A stretch of 47,430 nt of DNA from Polaribacter sejongensis (GTDB lineage Bacteria; Bacteroidota; Bacteroidia; Flavobacteriales; Flavobacteriaceae), in assembly GCA_949545755.1 (NCBI GenBank), contig CATITK010000046.1, positions 1 to 47,430 of the forward strand. Reading direction: 5' to 3'. Each line of letters opens with the position of its first letter. Within the stretch, counting starts at the first letter, position 1. The notes beneath the pieces are model-generated. The model had not been told where the DNA came from. It did not search any database and saw only the letters and a list, made by a program, of their open reading frames with translations. Positions 1 through 9,160 of this stretch are shown here, piece after piece. A program made the translations under genes and the position numbers.

Positions 1-33
1 AAAAAATCGGTTGCAATATTAAAACCCAAATCG

Positions 34-41
34 TATATTCG
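34..41 (+). promoter_or_regulatory. Possible promoter box for the foldase gene
   Basis: TATATTCG matches the Bacteroidota -7 element TAnnTTTG except for one base. A TTG at 11-13 lies 20 bases upstream, within the 17-23 spacing usual in flavobacteria. Transcription would begin around 45-46, about 20 bases before the ATG at 67. Confidence 0.35.
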
Positions 42-66
42 CCTACTGAAATTAAATAAACGACGT

Positions 67-2157
67 ATGGCAGTTTTATCAAAAATTAGAGAACGCTCAA
101 TGTTCTTAATCATTATAATTGGTTTAGCACTTTTTGCTTTTGTATTAGATCCTTCTACTTTAGGAGATTTTTTCAACTCAAGTAAGGTGAATGAAATCGG
201 AGAAGTAAATGGAGAATCAATCTCAAGAGAAGAGTTTTCTGCAGCAATAGAAACTTACAAGCAACAAGCAGGAAATGGTGTTTCTGAAATGCAAGCAAGT
301 AAAACTGTATGGGACAATATTGTTAGAAAAAAAATCTATCAAAATCAGTTAACAGAAGCAGGAGTTACTGTTGGTGAAACTGATATTTGGAACGAAGTTA
401 TAAATGCTTCCTCAGTTAAAAATAATCCTCAATTTTTAAATGAAGCGGGTTTATTTGACGAAACAAAATTCAAACAATTCTTAGCAGACACCAAAGAGAA
501 TAACACACAAATGTGGGGTGCTTGGTCTAATTATATAAATCAAATTAGAGACAACACAGAAAAAAACACTTACAATAATTTAGTAACTGCGGGTCTTGGA
601 GCTTCTTTAAAAGAGGGAGAATTTAAACACTTTGTAGAAAATACAAAGCTAAATGCACAATTTGTGTTTGTTCCTTATACAACGATTGCTGATAGCTTAG
701 TAGCCGTTTCTAAATCAGAAATAAAGGCTTATATCAATGAAAATGCAAAGAACTTTCAAGTTGATGCATCTAGAGATATCTCTTATGTTAAATTTAATAT
801 TAAGGCAACTGCAGCTGATGAGAACGCAATTAAAGACGAGGTTGCTGGTTTCATTGAAGATTTTAAAAGTACTTCCAATGAGAAAGAATTTTTAAGCGAA
901 AATGATGCCGATACAAATATTGATGAAAAATTTCAATTTGAAAGCGCTGTTAATAAAACCGTAGCTTCAACTATTTTTAAAGGTACGAAAGGGGCTGTTT
1001 TTGGACCTTATAAAGACCAAGGGTATTTTAAAATTTCAAAAATTACGGCCGTTTCAAAAATGCCAGATTCTGCAAGAGCAAGTCATATTTTAATTCCTTT
1101 TGTTGGTGCACAAAGAGTTGCTCCAGACGTAACAAGAACAGAAGAAGAAGCTAAAAAATTAGCGGACAGTATCTTGAAAGTTGTGAAAAGAAATCGTAGA
1201 AAATTTGAAAAATTAGCGAAAGATCTTTCTTCGGATAAAGGCTCTGGCGCTAAAGGTGGAGACTTAGATTGGTTTACATATACAAGAATGACTCCTAAAT
1301 TTAGAGATTTTGCTTTTGAAGGTAAAAGAGGAGATATTGGGGTTGTTAAAACACCATTTGGATACCATATAATTAAAATTGATGGACAAAAGAACAGACA
1401 AACAGTTTTGAAATTAGCCACTTTTGGAAGAAAAATAATTGCTTCCGAAGCGACAGAAAACACTGTTTTTCAAAAAGCAGGACAATTTGCTTTGGCAGTA
1501 TCTAAAAACAAAAAGTTTTTCGATATCGCGAAAGAAAATAAGTACGTAACCCAACCCGCAATTGGTTTAAAAGTTTTGGATGAAAATGTTCCTGGTTTAG
1601 GAAATCAAAGACAAATTATTTCTTGGGCTTTTGGTCGCGATACAAAAATTACAGATTTTAAAACCTTTGATTTAGAAGGAAGTCACGTGGTGGCTTTTGT
1701 AACTGCTAAAACAGCAAATGGACTATTGTCTGCAACAAAAGCAATCAATAGTGTTCGACCAACCTTGATCAATGAAAAGAAAGCAACATTAATTGCGAAT
1801 ACATTTACTGGGAGCACTTTAGAAGAGATATCTAAAGAAAACAACACCATTGTTAGAAATGGAACAGGGGTTACTTTAAAAAGCCCAACATTGTCTGGAG
1901 CAGGTTCTGAACCTAAAGTTGTAGGTGCAATGTTTCATGCAACAGCAAATAAAGTATATAAAAACATCGCAGGAAATAAAGGTGTCTATGCATTTAGGTT
2001 AACCAATAAAGAAACCCCAACAGCTTTGCCAAACTATGAAGCTATGAGAAATACAATTTCTAGAGGTAGAAAAACAAAAACAACTGTAATTTATGAAGCG
2101 ATTAAGAAAGCTTCAGAAGTTGTAGATACTAGAGCAAACTTATATGTTGGTAACTAA
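67..2157 (+). CDS. SurA/PpiD-type periplasmic peptidyl-prolyl isomerase
   Basis: A 696-residue membrane-anchored foldase that should help outer-membrane and secreted proteins fold in the periplasm. The N-terminus has a short basic stretch (SKIRER) and one hydrophobic segment at about residues 12-27 (MFLIIIIGLALFAFVL), a signal anchor of the PpiD kind. A SurA_N-like helical chaperone region follows. The parvulin (PPIC) domain spans about residues 335-440, with ASHILIPF at its start, GGDLDWF in the middle and TPFGYHIIKI at its end. The remaining 250 residues are a PpiD-like C-terminal region. It stands alone on this strand and converges on rho. The family call is firm; clients cannot be read from sequence. 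Confidence 0.9.
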   Translation: MAVLSKIRERSMFLIIIIGLALFAFVLDPSTLGDFFNSSKVNEIGEVNGESISREEFSAAIETYKQQAGNGVSEMQASKTVWDNIVRKKIYQNQLTEAGVTVGETDIWNEVINASSVKNNPQFLNEAGLFDETKFKQFLADTKENNTQMWGAWSNYINQIRDNTEKNTYNNLVTAGLGASLKEGEFKHFVENTKLNAQFVFVPYTTIADSLVAVSKSEIKAYINENAKNFQVDASRDISYVKFNIKATAADENAIKDEVAGFIEDFKSTSNEKEFLSENDADTNIDEKFQFESAVNKTVASTIFKGTKGAVFGPYKDQGYFKISKITAVSKMPDSARASHILIPFVGAQRVAPDVTRTEEEAKKLADSILKVVKRNRRKFEKLAKDLSSDKGSGAKGGDLDWFTYTRMTPKFRDFAFEGKRGDIGVVKTPFGYHIIKIDGQKNRQTVLKLATFGRKIIASEATENTVFQKAGQFALAVSKNKKFFDIAKENKYVTQPAIGLKVLDENVPGLGNQRQIISWAFGRDTKITDFKTFDLEGSHVVAFVTAKTANGLLSATKAINSVRPTLINEKKATLIANTFTGSTLEEISKENNTIVRNGTGVTLKSPTLSGAGSEPKVVGAMFHATANKVYKNIAGNKGVYAFRLTNKETPTALPNYEAMRNTISRGRKTKTTVIYEAIKKASEVVDTRANLYVGN

Positions 2158-2194
2158 CAGTTAAGATTTTATACCAATTTAATTTATTTAAACT

Positions 2195-2238
2195 AGAATT
2201 CGATTGATTCCGCTTTTGAGCGGAATCAATCGAATTCT
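2195..2238. terminator. 20-bp perfect hairpin after the foldase gene
   Basis: Arms 2195-2214 and 2219-2238 are perfectly complementary around a TTTG loop. The hairpin lies 37 bases past the foldase stop and could end its transcript, though no T-run follows. Its core CCGCTTTTGAGCGG is also the start of a longer repeat whose second copy begins at 2356. Confidence 0.5.
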
Positions 2239-2430
2239 TAGTTTCCAAGAGTAGTGTTTATAAACACAATGTCACTTCGAGTGAATCTTTTTCAGGAATT
2301 TTGTATTGAGAAGTTTTTGATACGACTATAATCCAACTTATTTTAAAATAAAATTCCGCCCAAAGGCAGAATTAATCGAATTAATATCGTTAAATAGTAG
2401 CATTTATAAACCCAATGTCACTCTAACCGA
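2210..2430. repeat. Two diverged copies of a ~75-bp intergenic repeat
   Basis: Copy A (2210-2284) and copy B (2356-2430) align along their whole length with about one difference per four bases. Shared blocks include AATCGAATT and TTTATAAAC-CAATGTCACT. They fill most of the 308-base gap between the convergent foldase and rho genes. Copy A runs into GTCACTTCGAGTGAATC, a phrase typical of dispersed flavobacterial intergenic repeats (from memory, unverified). No gene lies here. Confidence 0.6.
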
Positions 2431-2437
2431 CATTGGG
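2411..2437. terminator. Bidirectional hairpin between foldase and rho
   Basis: Arms CCCAATGTC (2411-2419) and GACATTGGG (2429-2437) are perfect complements with a 9-base loop. On the minus strand the hairpin follows the rho stop by about 30 bases and is followed by TTTAT, so it is a plausible rho terminator. Confidence 0.5.
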
Positions 2438-2465
2438 AAAGTTGTTTTATATCTATATGTTATTT

Positions 2466-4196
2466 CTATCCATTCATTGAGATTAAAAACTCATCATTAT
2501 TTTTAGAAAATTTAATTCTCTCGTTAATGAATTCCATTGCTTCTATAGGTTTCATGTCTGCAAGGTATTTACGTAAAACCCACATACGTTGAACTGTTTT
2601 AGCATCTAATAATAAATCATCTCTTCGAGTAGAAGATTTAATCAGATCAATAGCAGGATAAATTCTTCTGTTAGAAATATTTCTATCCAACTGTAATTCC
2701 ATGTTCCCAGTTCCTTTAAATTCTTCAAAAATTACTTCGTCCATTTTAGAACCCGTCTCTGTAAGCGCAGTTGCAATAATTGTCAATGAACCTCCATTTT
2801 CAATATTTCTTGCAGCACCAAAGAAACGTTTTGGTTTGTGTAATGCGTTGGCATCAATACCCCCAGAAAGTATTTTTCCAGATGCAGGAGCAACGGTATT
2901 ATAGGCTCTTGCCAAACGAGTAATTGAATCCAAAAGAATTACCACATCATGACCACATTCAACCAAACGTTTTGCTTTTTCTAAAACAATATTTGCAACT
3001 CGTACGTGTTTGTCTGCTGGCTCATCAAAAGTAGAAGCAACCACCTCACCACGCACATTACGCTTCATGTCTGTTACCTCTTCTGGACGTTCATCTATCA
3101 ATAAAACAATTTGATATACCTCAGGATGGTTTGCAGCGATCGCATTTGCCACATCCTTTAATAACATTGTTTTACCTGTTTTAGGCTGTGCTACAATCAT
3201 ACCACGCTGCCCTTTTCCTAAAGGAGAAAACAAGTCGATAATTCTCGTTGATAAAGAACTTCCTTTTTCTGCTAAATTGAATTTTTCTTGTGGAAATAAC
3301 GGCGTTAAATGCTCAAAAGAAACTCGATCTCTAACAATATTTGGGTTCAATCCATTAATTTTTGAAACTCTAATTAAAGGGAAATACTTTTCACCTTCTT
3401 TTGGTGGTCTCACATTTCCTTTAACAGTATCTCCAGTTTTTAGACCAAATAATTTAATTTGAGATTGAGAAACATAAATATCATCAGGGGACGATAAATA
3501 ATTATAGTCAGAAGAACGTAAGAAACCATAACCATCGATCATCATTTCTAAAACGCCTTCGCTTTCTATAATGCCGTCAAACTCGAAATCTGGGTCTTTA
3601 TATTTATTATTAGATTTATTACCATTACTTTTACTAGAAGGACTCTTGTCTCTGTTTTGGTTATTGTTTTTGTGCGTCGCATTGTTTTTATTCGGATGCG
3701 GTTTGTTCAGTTTATTCACAGGTTTTTGTTCCCTCTTTTCTACCTTTGGTTTAGAAAGAACACTCTCGTTCTTCTCTATACTTTGAACCTCTTTATTTAC
3801 AAGCGGTGTTTTTGGTGGTCTTGGAGCAGGTTTTGTGCGTTCAATAACAGCAGTATCTGCTGTCTTTTCGTTCTTTTGAGCGTTTTCTAAAACGGGAACG
3901 TTCGTTGCAATTTTATTTTTTTCAACAATGGGTCTGTTTTCAATAGCCATCGGTTTTACTATTGCTGGAGCTTTTTTAACAACACGTTTTCTTCGAAGCT
4001 TTTCTGTTTTCTCAATCTCCGTTTTTTTAGGAGTTGATGTCTCTGCTACTTTTGAAGGACTTGCAGCCTGCGTGTCTAGAATTTGATACACTAAATCTAA
4101 TTTTTTTAATTGACTTGTTTTCTCAAGACCAATTGTTTTGGCAATACCTTGTAATTCTGCAAGGGTTTTTGCTTTTAGTTCTGATATTTCGAACAT
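2466..4196 (-). CDS. rho: Transcription termination factor Rho, with long disordered insert
   Basis: A hexameric RNA-dependent ATPase that ends transcription. At 576 residues it is about 150 longer than E. coli Rho (419). Residues 1-45 are the Rho N-terminal SAP-like helical domain ([18 protein letters not shown]). Residues ~46-205 are a low-complexity linker rich in Lys, Asn, Pro, Glu and Ser. A cold-shock-type RNA-binding domain follows ([20 protein letters not shown]), then the RecA-like ATPase with Walker [22 protein letters not shown], and Walker [17 protein letters not shown]. Such inserts are common in Bacteroidota Rho; in Bacteroides thetaiotaomicron one has been linked to condensate formation. 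A likely promoter box at 4306-4313 implies a 5' leader of about 105 bases, which could allow autoregulation (inference). Confidence 0.97.
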   Translation of the reverse strand: MFEISELKAKTLAELQGIAKTIGLEKTSQLKKLDLVYQILDTQAASPSKVAETSTPKKTEIEKTEKLRRKRVVKKAPAIVKPMAIENRPIVEKNKIATNVPVLENAQKNEKTADTAVIERTKPAPRPPKTPLVNKEVQSIEKNESVLSKPKVEKREQKPVNKLNKPHPNKNNATHKNNNQNRDKSPSSKSNGNKSNNKYKDPDFEFDGIIESEGVLEMMIDGYGFLRSSDYNYLSSPDDIYVSQSQIKLFGLKTGDTVKGNVRPPKEGEKYFPLIRVSKINGLNPNIVRDRVSFEHLTPLFPQEKFNLAEKGSSLSTRIIDLFSPLGKGQRGMIVAQPKTGKTMLLKDVANAIAANHPEVYQIVLLIDERPEEVTDMKRNVRGEVVASTFDEPADKHVRVANIVLEKAKRLVECGHDVVILLDSITRLARAYNTVAPASGKILSGGIDANALHKPKRFFGAARNIENGGSLTIIATALTETGSKMDEVIFEEFKGTGNMELQLDRNISNRRIYPAIDLIKSSTRRDDLLLDAKTVQRMWVLRKYLADMKPIEAMEFINERIKFSKNNDEFLISMNG

Positions 4197-4305
4197 TATA
4201 AAATTGTTAAGTTAAATATGAATCTTTGTAAGATATGCGAGTTTTTTTGAATTGTGCTATAAAGTATAGTTCTACAAAATAGCTTTTGATGTGGTAATTA
4301 TACAA

Positions 4306-4313
4306 CAAATATA
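4306..4313 (-). promoter_or_regulatory. -7 promoter box for rho
   Basis: On the minus strand this reads TATATTTG, a perfect TAnnTTTG box. The predicted start of transcription near 4301 gives a ~105-base leader before the rho ATG. No TTG -33 element was found at the usual spacing. Confidence 0.45.
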
Positions 4314-4360
4314 TACAATTTTTTTTTAGTTGAGGGTTTTCTTTTTAAAAAAGAATGTCC

Positions 4361-4368
4361 TACTTTTG
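4361..4368 (+). promoter_or_regulatory. -7 promoter box for the DUF4293 gene
   Basis: TACTTTTG is a perfect TAnnTTTG box. The transcript would start near 4373, so the ATG at 4387 is the usable start and the upstream in-frame TTG at 4330 is not. Confidence 0.55.
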
Positions 4369-4386
4369 TGCTACTATAAATTACAA

Positions 4387-4818
4387 ATGATTCAAAGAAT
4401 ACAAACAATATATTTATTATTGGCTTCTATTATTTCTGGAGTACTCATTTTTGTCTTTAATTTGTGGAAGTCTATTGAAAAAAATATTTTTGCTTTTGAC
4501 TTATTACATAGTGAATCCTATTTATTAAAGGGAATTCCTATTTCATTTATAGTATCGGCGCTGTTAGCTTTTGTAGCAATTTTTATATTTAAAAATAGAA
4601 AGTTACAATTTGTGATTGGCCGATTGACAATTTTGATAAACCTTATTTTATTAGGAGTATTGATTTATGTATCGCTAACGTTACCTGGAGAGGCTGCTGT
4701 TTCTGAGAAAGGTATTGGGATGTTCATACCTGTTTTGGCTATTTTGCTTCTTGTTTTGGCAAATAAAGCGATTAAAAAGGATGAAGATCTTGTAAAATCT
4801 GCAGATAGATTGCGATAA
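4387..4818 (+). CDS. DUF4293 family membrane protein
   Basis: A 143-residue integral membrane protein of unknown function, conserved next to rho in Bacteroidota. The opening MIQRIQTIYLLLASIISG is typical of the family. Four hydrophobic segments can be seen, roughly at residues 6-26, 50-68, 78-98 and 108-126, with a charged C-terminus (KKDEDLVKSADRLR). The reading frame is open back to 4330, but the family's usual start and the promoter box at 4361-4368 both favour the ATG at 4387. It is divergent from rho. Confidence 0.8.
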   Translation: MIQRIQTIYLLLASIISGVLIFVFNLWKSIEKNIFAFDLLHSESYLLKGIPISFIVSALLAFVAIFIFKNRKLQFVIGRLTILINLILLGVLIYVSLTLPGEAAVSEKGIGMFIPVLAILLLVLANKAIKKDEDLVKSADRLR

Positions 4819-4845
4819 AACTAACATCTTAGTATATTTAGTGCG

Positions 4846-4884
4846 AAAAAAAACCGAGAATTTATTTCTCGGTTTTTTGTTTTC
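4846..4884 (+). terminator. Rho-independent terminator, bidirectional
   Basis: AAACCGAGAA and TTCTCGGTTT form a perfect stem with a 5-base loop, flanked by an A-run on the left and T6GTTTT on the right. It lies just after the DUF4293 stop and can also serve the convergent phosphodiesterase gene. Confidence 0.85.
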
Positions 4885-4938
4885 TGTAATTTTTGAATTG
4901 AACCCAAAGTAATTGTAGAAAGTTATAGAAAAAACAGA

Positions 4939-5436
4939 CTAATTTCTTATAGCGAGTTCAATAATTTCCATATTTTTCACTTCACCATTATCAAGTTCAA
5001 AACGCAACATGGTTCTGACTTTATGAAACCCATAGTTTCCTGCAGCACCAGGATTTAAGTGTAGCAAATTAAGCTTCTTGTCATATTGCACTTTTAAGAT
5101 ATGAGAATGTCCAGCAATGAAAATTTTTGGGGGGTTTAATTTTATTTCATCACGAATTCTTTGATTGTACCTATTTGGATATCCGCCAATGTGGGTCATC
5201 CAAACAGACACTTTTTCAATCTCAAATTTTAAGTCTAACGGAAATTCCAATCGTGCATCCGCACCATCAATATTACCAAAAACAGCTCGCAATGGTTTTA
5301 GCTTTTTTAGGCTATCAGTTACTGCCAAATCACCAATATCTCCTGCATGCCATACTTCATCTGCTTGCTTTACAAACTTTAAAATTTGAGCGTCAATAAA
5401 ACTGTGTGTATCAGACAATAATAGAATTTTCTTCAT
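4939..5436 (-). CDS. YfcE/MJ0936-type metallophosphoesterase
   Basis: A 165-residue cytosolic phosphodiesterase of the calcineurin-like superfamily. Metal-binding motifs are visible in order: DTH (residues 8-10, in LLLSDTHSF), WHAGDIGD, GNIDG, THIGG and AGHSH near the C-terminus, which together complete a two-metal site. The frame is open for another ~95 codons upstream, but that stretch is unrelated and overlaps truA on the other strand. MKKILLLSDTH is the normal family start. The physiological substrate is unknown; relatives hydrolyse artificial phosphodiesters. Confidence 0.88.
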   Translation of the reverse strand: MKKILLLSDTHSFIDAQILKFVKQADEVWHAGDIGDLAVTDSLKKLKPLRAVFGNIDGADARLEFPLDLKFEIEKVSVWMTHIGGYPNRYNQRIRDEIKLNPPKIFIAGHSHILKVQYDKKLNLLHLNPGAAGNYGFHKVRTMLRFELDNGEVKNMEIIELAIRN

Positions 5437-5506
5437 GTAAAAAAATAAGAATAAAAGTTTAGGGCTTCTATTAGGTTCAAAAGTAATCATAACAAAATAA
5501 ATTCCG

Positions 5507-5514
5507 TAATTTTG
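5507..5514 (+). promoter_or_regulatory. -7 promoter box for truA
   Basis: TAATTTTG is a perfect TAnnTTTG box. Its last three bases (5512-5514) are a TTG in frame with truA and could be mistaken for the start codon. Transcription from this box would begin near 5519, so translation starts downstream. Confidence 0.55.
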
Positions 5515-5538
5515 AGAGCTACAAAAAAACATATTTTC

Positions 5539-6264
5539 TTGAGGTATTTTATAGAACTTTCTTATAACGGGAAAAATTATCATGGTTGGCAGATTCAACC
5601 GGATGTAATTTCTGTGCAAGAAAAACTCAACAAAGCTGTGAGCACCATCTACCAAGAAAAAATAGAAGTTGTAGGAGCAGGAAGAACAGATACCGGTGTA
5701 CATGCATCGCAAATGTTTGCTCATTTTGATACAGAAAGAACCTTAGAAGGGGATGTTCCTTATAAATTGAATTCCCTTTTACCTAATGAGATTGTTGTCT
5801 GCAAAGTGTTTTCTGTTGCGGATGAAAAACATGCTCGGTTTTCTGCAGTTAGCAGAAGTTATGAGTATAAAATATGGTTAGGTAGCAATCCTTTTTTATT
5901 GGATTTTTCATGGCAAGTTCCTACTCAGAATATAAATGTTGACCGCATGAACGAAGCGGCAAAACTATTATTAAACTATACAGATTTTCAAACTTTTTCT
6001 AAAGTAAAGACAGATGTGTACACCTATAATTGTGATATTACAGAAGCTGTTTGGAAACAAAATGGTCAGGAACTCATTTTTTATATTTCAGCAAATCGTT
6101 TTTTAAGAAATATGGTGAGAGCAATCGTTGGCACGCTTATAGATGTTGGTATGGGTAAAATTTCGATTGCGAAATTTAGCGAAATTATAGAGAGTAAAAA
6201 TAGAAGTAATGCAGGTTTATCAGTTCCTGCAAAAGGGTTATTTTTAACAAACATAAAATATTAG
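5539..6264 (+). CDS. truA: tRNA pseudouridine synthase A
   Basis: Converts uridines 38-40 of the tRNA anticodon arm to pseudouridine. The catalytic Asp is D51 in AGRTDTGVHA. LNSLLPNEI and the NRFLRNMVRAIVGTLIDVG segment near residues 190-210 are also characteristic. I place the start at the TTG at 5539, giving MRYFIELSYNGKNYHGWQ, which is exactly where flavobacterial TruA proteins begin; the length is then 241 residues. The in-frame TTG at 5512 sits inside the promoter box. The ABC exporter gene begins 3 bases after the stop, so the two are probably co-transcribed. Confidence 0.93.
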   Translation: MRYFIELSYNGKNYHGWQIQPDVISVQEKLNKAVSTIYQEKIEVVGAGRTDTGVHASQMFAHFDTERTLEGDVPYKLNSLLPNEIVVCKVFSVADEKHARFSAVSRSYEYKIWLGSNPFLLDFSWQVPTQNINVDRMNEAAKLLLNYTDFQTFSKVKTDVYTYNCDITEAVWKQNGQELIFYISANRFLRNMVRAIVGTLIDVGMGKISIAKFSEIIESKNRSNAGLSVPAKGLFLTNIKY

Positions 6265-6267
6265 GTT

Positions 6268-8034
6268 TTGGGAAGTAAAACAGGAAAAGCTTTTGATTTA
6301 CAAATTTTTTTAAGACTCATGTCTTTTGCAAAACACTATAAATTAAATTTTTTTATAGCAACAACTTCTACGATTTTATTGGCTTTAGTTTCATTGATAA
6401 ACCCCTATTTAGTCAAAGAAACTGTAGATAAATACATTTCAGAAAAAGACACTGAAGGACTCGTTAACAACGTGATGCTAATGTTTGGAGTAGTGTTTCT
6501 CGAAGTATTACTGCGTTTTGTATTTATCTATTTTGCAAATTGGGTTGGACAACATATTATTAGAGACATACGAGCAAAAACTTTCCGACATATTTTGCAA
6601 TTTAAAATGTCTTATTTCGATAAAAATTCTGTTGGGAAATTAGTAACTAGAGTCGTTTCTGACATTGAAACAATTGCTGCTTTTTTTAGTAGTGGCGTTT
6701 TTACAATTGTAAGTGATATTTTGCAAATGTTTGCTGTTGCAGCGCTAATGTTTTACTTCAATTGGAAACTAGCTTTGATTGCCTTAGCAGTATTGCCAAT
6801 TTTAATTTATGCAACAAGAATTTTTCAAAAAGCAATAAAAGCAACATTTCAAGAAGTAAGAAATCAGGTCGCAAATCTAAATGGGTTTGTACAAGAAAGA
6901 GTTACCGGAATGAAAATTGTGCAACTCTTTAACAGAGAAAAAATAGCATATAAAAATTTTAATGAGATTAATAATAAACACAAAGAAGCCTACGTAAAAA
7001 CCATTTGGTATTTTTCAATTTTCTTTCCAATAGCAGAAATTTTATCCTCGATAGGTATCGGTTTAATTGTCTGGTTTGGAAGCAAACAAATTATTGGTGG
7101 TTCCGTTCCTGGACCCGGAACAGTAATGGCTTTTGTGCAAATGGCACAAATGTTATTTAGGCCCTTACGTCAAATTGCAGATAAGTTTAACCAATTACAA
7201 ATGGGAATCGTTTCTGGAGAACGTGTTTTTAAGATCATTGATACCCAGAGTAGTATTGTTAAAAACGGAACGATTAAAGCTGAAAAATTAAAAGGTCATA
7301 TCAATTTTAAAGAGGTTCGATTTAGTTATATCAAAGGCGAAGAAGTTCTAAAAGGAATTTCTTTGAACGTAAAAAGCGGACAAACCGTTGCAATTGTTGG
7401 TGCTACAGGAGCAGGAAAATCAACCATTATCAACTTAATAAATCGTTTTTATGAAATAGATCATGGGAAGATTTGTGTTGATGCGGTTTCTATAAACGAG
7501 TATACTTTAGAAAGTTTAAGAAATCAGATTGCGGTGGTTTTACAAGATGTCTTTTTATTTTCAGATTCAATATTGAACAATATTACTTTAAAAAATGAAA
7601 AGATTTCTTTGGAGGATGTCATCAAAGCAGCAAAACAAATAGGAATTCACGATTTCATCATGACACTTCCTGGAGGTTATCAATACAACGTAAAAGAACG
7701 CGGAGTAATGCTATCTTCTGGTCAAAGGCAATTAATTGCTTTCTTGCGCGCATATGTTAGCAAGCCAAGTATTTTAATCTTAGATGAAGCGACTTCTTCC
7801 GTAGACTCCCATGCAGAACAAATGATTCAATATGCGACAGAAACAATTACTAAGGGAAGAACATCGATTGTTATTGCACATCGATTAGCAACCATTAAAC
7901 AAGCAAACAAAATTATTGTGATGGACAAAGGCCTTATCGTTGAAGAAGGGACACATCATGAGTTGTTAGGCAAAGCAGAAGGGTACTATAAGAATTTGTA
8001 TGACAAACAGTTTAGCTTAGAAAGTTTTTCGTAA
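6268..8034 (+). CDS. ABC exporter (fused membrane and ATPase domains), MsbA-like
   Basis: A 588-residue half-transporter that should dimerise in the inner membrane and export a lipid, peptide or drug-like substrate. Six transmembrane helices occupy about residues 20-305. The ATPase domain has Walker A GATGAGKST, Q-loop VVLQDVFLF, signature LSSGQRQL, Walker B ILILDEATSSVD and the switch His in VIAHRLATI. The start is a TTG 3 bases after the truA stop; MGSKTGKAFDLQIF matches the usual N-terminus of homologues, and the next Met would clip it by 17 residues. The signature has S in place of the common second G (LSSGQ rather than LSGGQ), a frequent exporter variant. Confidence 0.92.
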   Translation: MGSKTGKAFDLQIFLRLMSFAKHYKLNFFIATTSTILLALVSLINPYLVKETVDKYISEKDTEGLVNNVMLMFGVVFLEVLLRFVFIYFANWVGQHIIRDIRAKTFRHILQFKMSYFDKNSVGKLVTRVVSDIETIAAFFSSGVFTIVSDILQMFAVAALMFYFNWKLALIALAVLPILIYATRIFQKAIKATFQEVRNQVANLNGFVQERVTGMKIVQLFNREKIAYKNFNEINNKHKEAYVKTIWYFSIFFPIAEILSSIGIGLIVWFGSKQIIGGSVPGPGTVMAFVQMAQMLFRPLRQIADKFNQLQMGIVSGERVFKIIDTQSSIVKNGTIKAEKLKGHINFKEVRFSYIKGEEVLKGISLNVKSGQTVAIVGATGAGKSTIINLINRFYEIDHGKICVDAVSINEYTLESLRNQIAVVLQDVFLFSDSILNNITLKNEKISLEDVIKAAKQIGIHDFIMTLPGGYQYNVKERGVMLSSGQRQLIAFLRAYVSKPSILILDEATSSVDSHAEQMIQYATETITKGRTSIVIAHRLATIKQANKIIVMDKGLIVEEGTHHELLGKAEGYYKNLYDKQFSLESFS

Positions 8035-8222
8035 TCTGAGTTCGGTTATTAATGATTCAATAAAGGGTTCTCATAAGATTTTATAGTTATTGAAAGTATG
8101 ACACCGTTAAGGTTCAAAAAGTCTTTTTGACCAATAAGTCATTTTTATACTCAGGGAAGGGTTTTAGTGAAAAAAATTGGAATAGTGATTTAGATTATAG
8201 GTAAATTGAAATACTTAAAATA

Positions 8223-9089
8223 ATGCAAACAACAAAACTTACTTCTCAAAGTATATTGCCTCTTACCTGTTCTCGTTCGGGAACCTGTTGTTTTGGCAAA
8301 GCAGTAATGTTGAACCCATGGGAATTACGAAGTTTAAGTAAAGAGAAAAAAATTACTTCGAGAGCTTTTCGTGATCTTTACTGTGAATTTGGTGGTATTC
8401 GATTACGTTTTAACGGAAAATCAGATAAAAAAGGGCAACAAGCGTGCAGTCAATTTGTTGATAATATTGGTTGTAGTGTTCACTTGGGGAGGCCGCTAGC
8501 CTGTCGTTTGTATCCTTTAGGTCGTCAGATACAATTTGAGACTGCACACTATATGTACGAAGGTGATAAATTTCCCTGTTTGACAGACTGTGCTGAAGTA
8601 TTAGAGTTGCCCAAACTTAGTGTTGGTGACTATCTTAAAGGACAGAAAGCAGCTCCTTTTGAAAAAGCGCAAGATGCATATTTAAGGATTATGCAGAACA
8701 TTGCTGACATCTCTTTTGAATTACTTTTAGACTCTGGCTTGGCTGCCTCTGGAGAAAAAAAGACACTTGCCGTATGGAGGGTCATAGGAAATGAACTTCC
8801 TGAAATAGTCGCAGAAAGAATAGGTACAGAATGGATGGATTGCTTAATGATTCCCGAAATTAATGATGCTATTGAGAGCCCCATTACTTTTGCGAAAAAA
8901 CACAATGATTTATTAATGTTGAAAGCCCAAGAAAAATTTGGAAACTTAAAAACAACCCAGGAACTTCATGAAGCCTCTATTTTATTATATAGTGTCGCAT
9001 TGCATTTGGCGAGAAGCATAGGAGCAGACACAAAAGGGATTTCGGAACATTGGATTGCTACAGCAAAGAGCCATGGAGCTCTAGAATAG
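8223..9089 (+). CDS. CxxCxxCC-type (YkgJ-like) metal-cluster protein
   Basis: A 288-residue cytosolic protein of the YkgJ-like zinc/iron-chelating family (PF03692). The N-terminal cysteine set is clear: CSRSGTCCFGKAV at about residues 18-30, CSQFVDNIGCSVH at about 78-90, then RPLACRLYPLGRQ and CLTDC. This arrangement resembles radical-SAM-associated cluster ligands, but the family's biochemical role is not established. The C-terminal 150 residues are helical and not recognised. It stands alone, with 188 bases upstream in which I see only a weak imperfect hairpin near 8110-8132. Confidence 0.75.
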   Translation: MQTTKLTSQSILPLTCSRSGTCCFGKAVMLNPWELRSLSKEKKITSRAFRDLYCEFGGIRLRFNGKSDKKGQQACSQFVDNIGCSVHLGRPLACRLYPLGRQIQFETAHYMYEGDKFPCLTDCAEVLELPKLSVGDYLKGQKAAPFEKAQDAYLRIMQNIADISFELLLDSGLAASGEKKTLAVWRVIGNELPEIVAERIGTEWMDCLMIPEINDAIESPITFAKKHNDLLMLKAQEKFGNLKTTQELHEASILLYSVALHLARSIGADTKGISEHWIATAKSHGALE

Positions 9090-9160
9090 TCTTTTAAGAA
9101 TCTATTAGACAAAGAGCACAACCTCCATATTTTCAATTTGTATCTGAGTTTTTATAAATG

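Noticed and set aside
1-66. Possible tail of an upstream gene in frame 2 (ending TAA at 20-22) or frame 3 (ending TAA at 57-59).
   Set aside because: Only 6 or 18 codons are visible and neither has a motif that identifies it; frame 1 is open into the foldase but its ATG at 67 gives the normal N-terminus.
1083-1463. 126-codon minus-strand frame inside the foldase gene.
   Set aside because: It is antisense to the conserved parvulin domain and shows no protein family features.
3571-3890. Two overlapping plus-strand frames opposite the Rho linker.
   Set aside because: They are antisense shadows of the low-complexity linker and are rich in Leu and Phe only for that reason.
5437-5724. N-terminal extension of the YfcE-like frame by about 95 residues.
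   Set aside because: The extension overlaps truA and its promoter and has no family resemblance; MKKILLLSDTH is the canonical start.
8110-8132. GGTTCAAAAAG/CTTTTTGACC hairpin after the ABC exporter gene.
   Set aside because: The stem has a bulge, no T-run follows and it lies about 75 bases past the stop; too weak to call a terminator.
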